DNA of 15,569 nucleotides, taken from Lachnospiraceae bacterium UBA6452 (GTDB lineage: Bacteria > Bacillota > Clostridia > Lachnospirales > Lachnospiraceae). The position numbers and the translations under genes were made by a program. The notes beneath the pieces were generated by a model, which saw only the letters and a program-made list of their open reading frames with translations, made no database searches and was not told the origin of the DNA. Where the stretch lies: contig DJNY01000168.1 of assembly GCA_002441865.1 (NCBI GenBank), forward strand, positions 1-15,569, read 5' to 3'. This document shows positions 15,038 to 15,569 of this stretch, piece after piece. Position 1 is the stretch's first letter, and each line of letters begins with the position of its first letter.

Positions 15038-15569
15038 ATGGAGGAGAAAAAGAAAGTTAAGAAAAAGGTATTTGTGACAGCGGCTTTCATTGTGCTGCTA
15101 TGTATCATAGGTACGGTTATTTTTATTCAGCAGAAAAAGATGCGGAGCATGAAAGACCGGAAAGGAGTGGTCACACAGCAGACCGCTGCAGTGGAAAAGC
15201 AGGATATTTCTTCCTCCATCAGTGTAACAGGAACGATCGCAAGTGCGGATGCGCGGGATGTTTCCGCTTCTGTGAAGGATGTGGAAGTTACAGCAGTCAA
15301 TGTGAGTGTGGGCGATTATGTGAATGCGGGCGATACGATCGTTACACTGGATTCTTCCGCGCTCAGTGATGAGCTTACCACCGCACAGGATAACTACAGT
15401 CTGGAAGAGACCAAGACAAATAAATCCGTTGCGGATGCAAAAGACAGCATAACGGATGCACAGGATGCGTATACGGAAGGCAGTGAGGAGCAGGCGGCTC
15501 TTGTCAGTGATGCACTTTCTTCTTATAACGAAGCAAAACAGACTGAGGAAGATCAGAAAAATGCCTATG
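15038..15569 (+). CDS. HlyD/MacA-type membrane fusion protein (5' part, runs off the window)
   Basis: The first 177 residues of an efflux or export adaptor are visible. A lysine-rich start (MEEKKKVKKK) and one membrane segment (~11-30) anchor it with the rest outside. Residues ~57-105 form a lipoyl/biotinyl-like half barrel (ISVTGTIASADARDVSASV, then VGDYVNAGDTIVTLD). From ~106 a long D/E/A-rich stretch looks like the beginning of the coiled-coil hairpin. Such adaptors in Clostridia usually precede a MacB-like ABC ATPase and permease, which would lie beyond the window. ATG 15038 follows AGAGGAGG by five bases. The reading frame has no stop before the window end. Confidence 0.85.
   Translation, partial: MEEKKKVKKKVFVTAAFIVLLCIIGTVIFIQQKKMRSMKDRKGVVTQQTAAVEKQDISSSISVTGTIASADARDVSASVKDVEVTAVNVSVGDYVNAGDTIVTLDSSALSDELTTAQDNYSLEETKTNKSVADAKDSITDAQDAYTEGSEEQAALVSDALSSYNEAKQTEEDQKNAY

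Overview
The window looks like chromosome of a Clostridia bacterium, most likely a Lachnospiraceae member. The reasons are moderate GC content, strong AGGAGG-type ribosome binding sites, a Gram-positive lipoprotein, a MurJ/SpoVB-type flippase and a VanS-like kinase. The taxonomic call is inference from protein style, not from a marker gene. No rRNA, tRNA, CRISPR array, insertion sequence or phage gene was seen. Gene density is very high and base composition looks uniform.

Region 1 (52-10733, + strand) is a tightly packed run of eight genes, separated by at most 27 bases or overlapping by 4 to 23 bases. In order they are: a HAD phosphatase/homocysteine S-methyltransferase/methylenetetrahydrofolate reductase fusion; a MurJ/SpoVB-type lipid flippase; a DUF4163/DUF3298 lipoprotein; a long-form Xaa-Pro aminopeptidase; an OmpR-type response regulator and its histidine kinase (TTG start); glycerol kinase GlpK; and an unrecognised 86-residue protein. 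The products cover one-carbon/methionine metabolism, envelope assembly, peptide turnover, signalling and glycerol use, so this may be a mixed-function operon.

Region 2 (10715-12435, - strand) is a two-gene unit. A cytoplasmic DUF1905 plus C39-like cysteine peptidase fusion is followed by a secreted Ig-like/SGNH (sialate O-acetylesterase-like) esterase. The esterase overlaps the end of region 1 tail to tail by 19 bases. Its probable intrinsic terminator lies inside the opposing 86-residue gene.

Region 3 (12436-14799) starts with a divergent control region holding a perfect-consensus sigma-A promoter (TTGACA, 17 bp, TATAAT). This promoter drives a Cof-type HAD phosphatase. That gene converges on, and overlaps by 38 bases, a MATE-family efflux pump on the - strand. 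A terminator-like hairpin spans the Cof stop codon.

Region 4 (14800-15569) is a 238-base divergent intergenic region with a MATE promoter, a strong hairpin with a nine-T run beside the MATE ribosome binding site, and two sets of direct repeats. It is followed by the 5' end of a HlyD/MacA-type membrane fusion protein that runs off the window.

The points most worth a second look are the three-domain HAD-HMT-MTHFR fusion with a possible internal start, the terminators embedded in convergent genes, the structured MATE/adaptor intergenic region, the DUF1905-peptidase fusion, and a marked excess of GATC at codon junctions. I did not find a clearly new multi-gene system.
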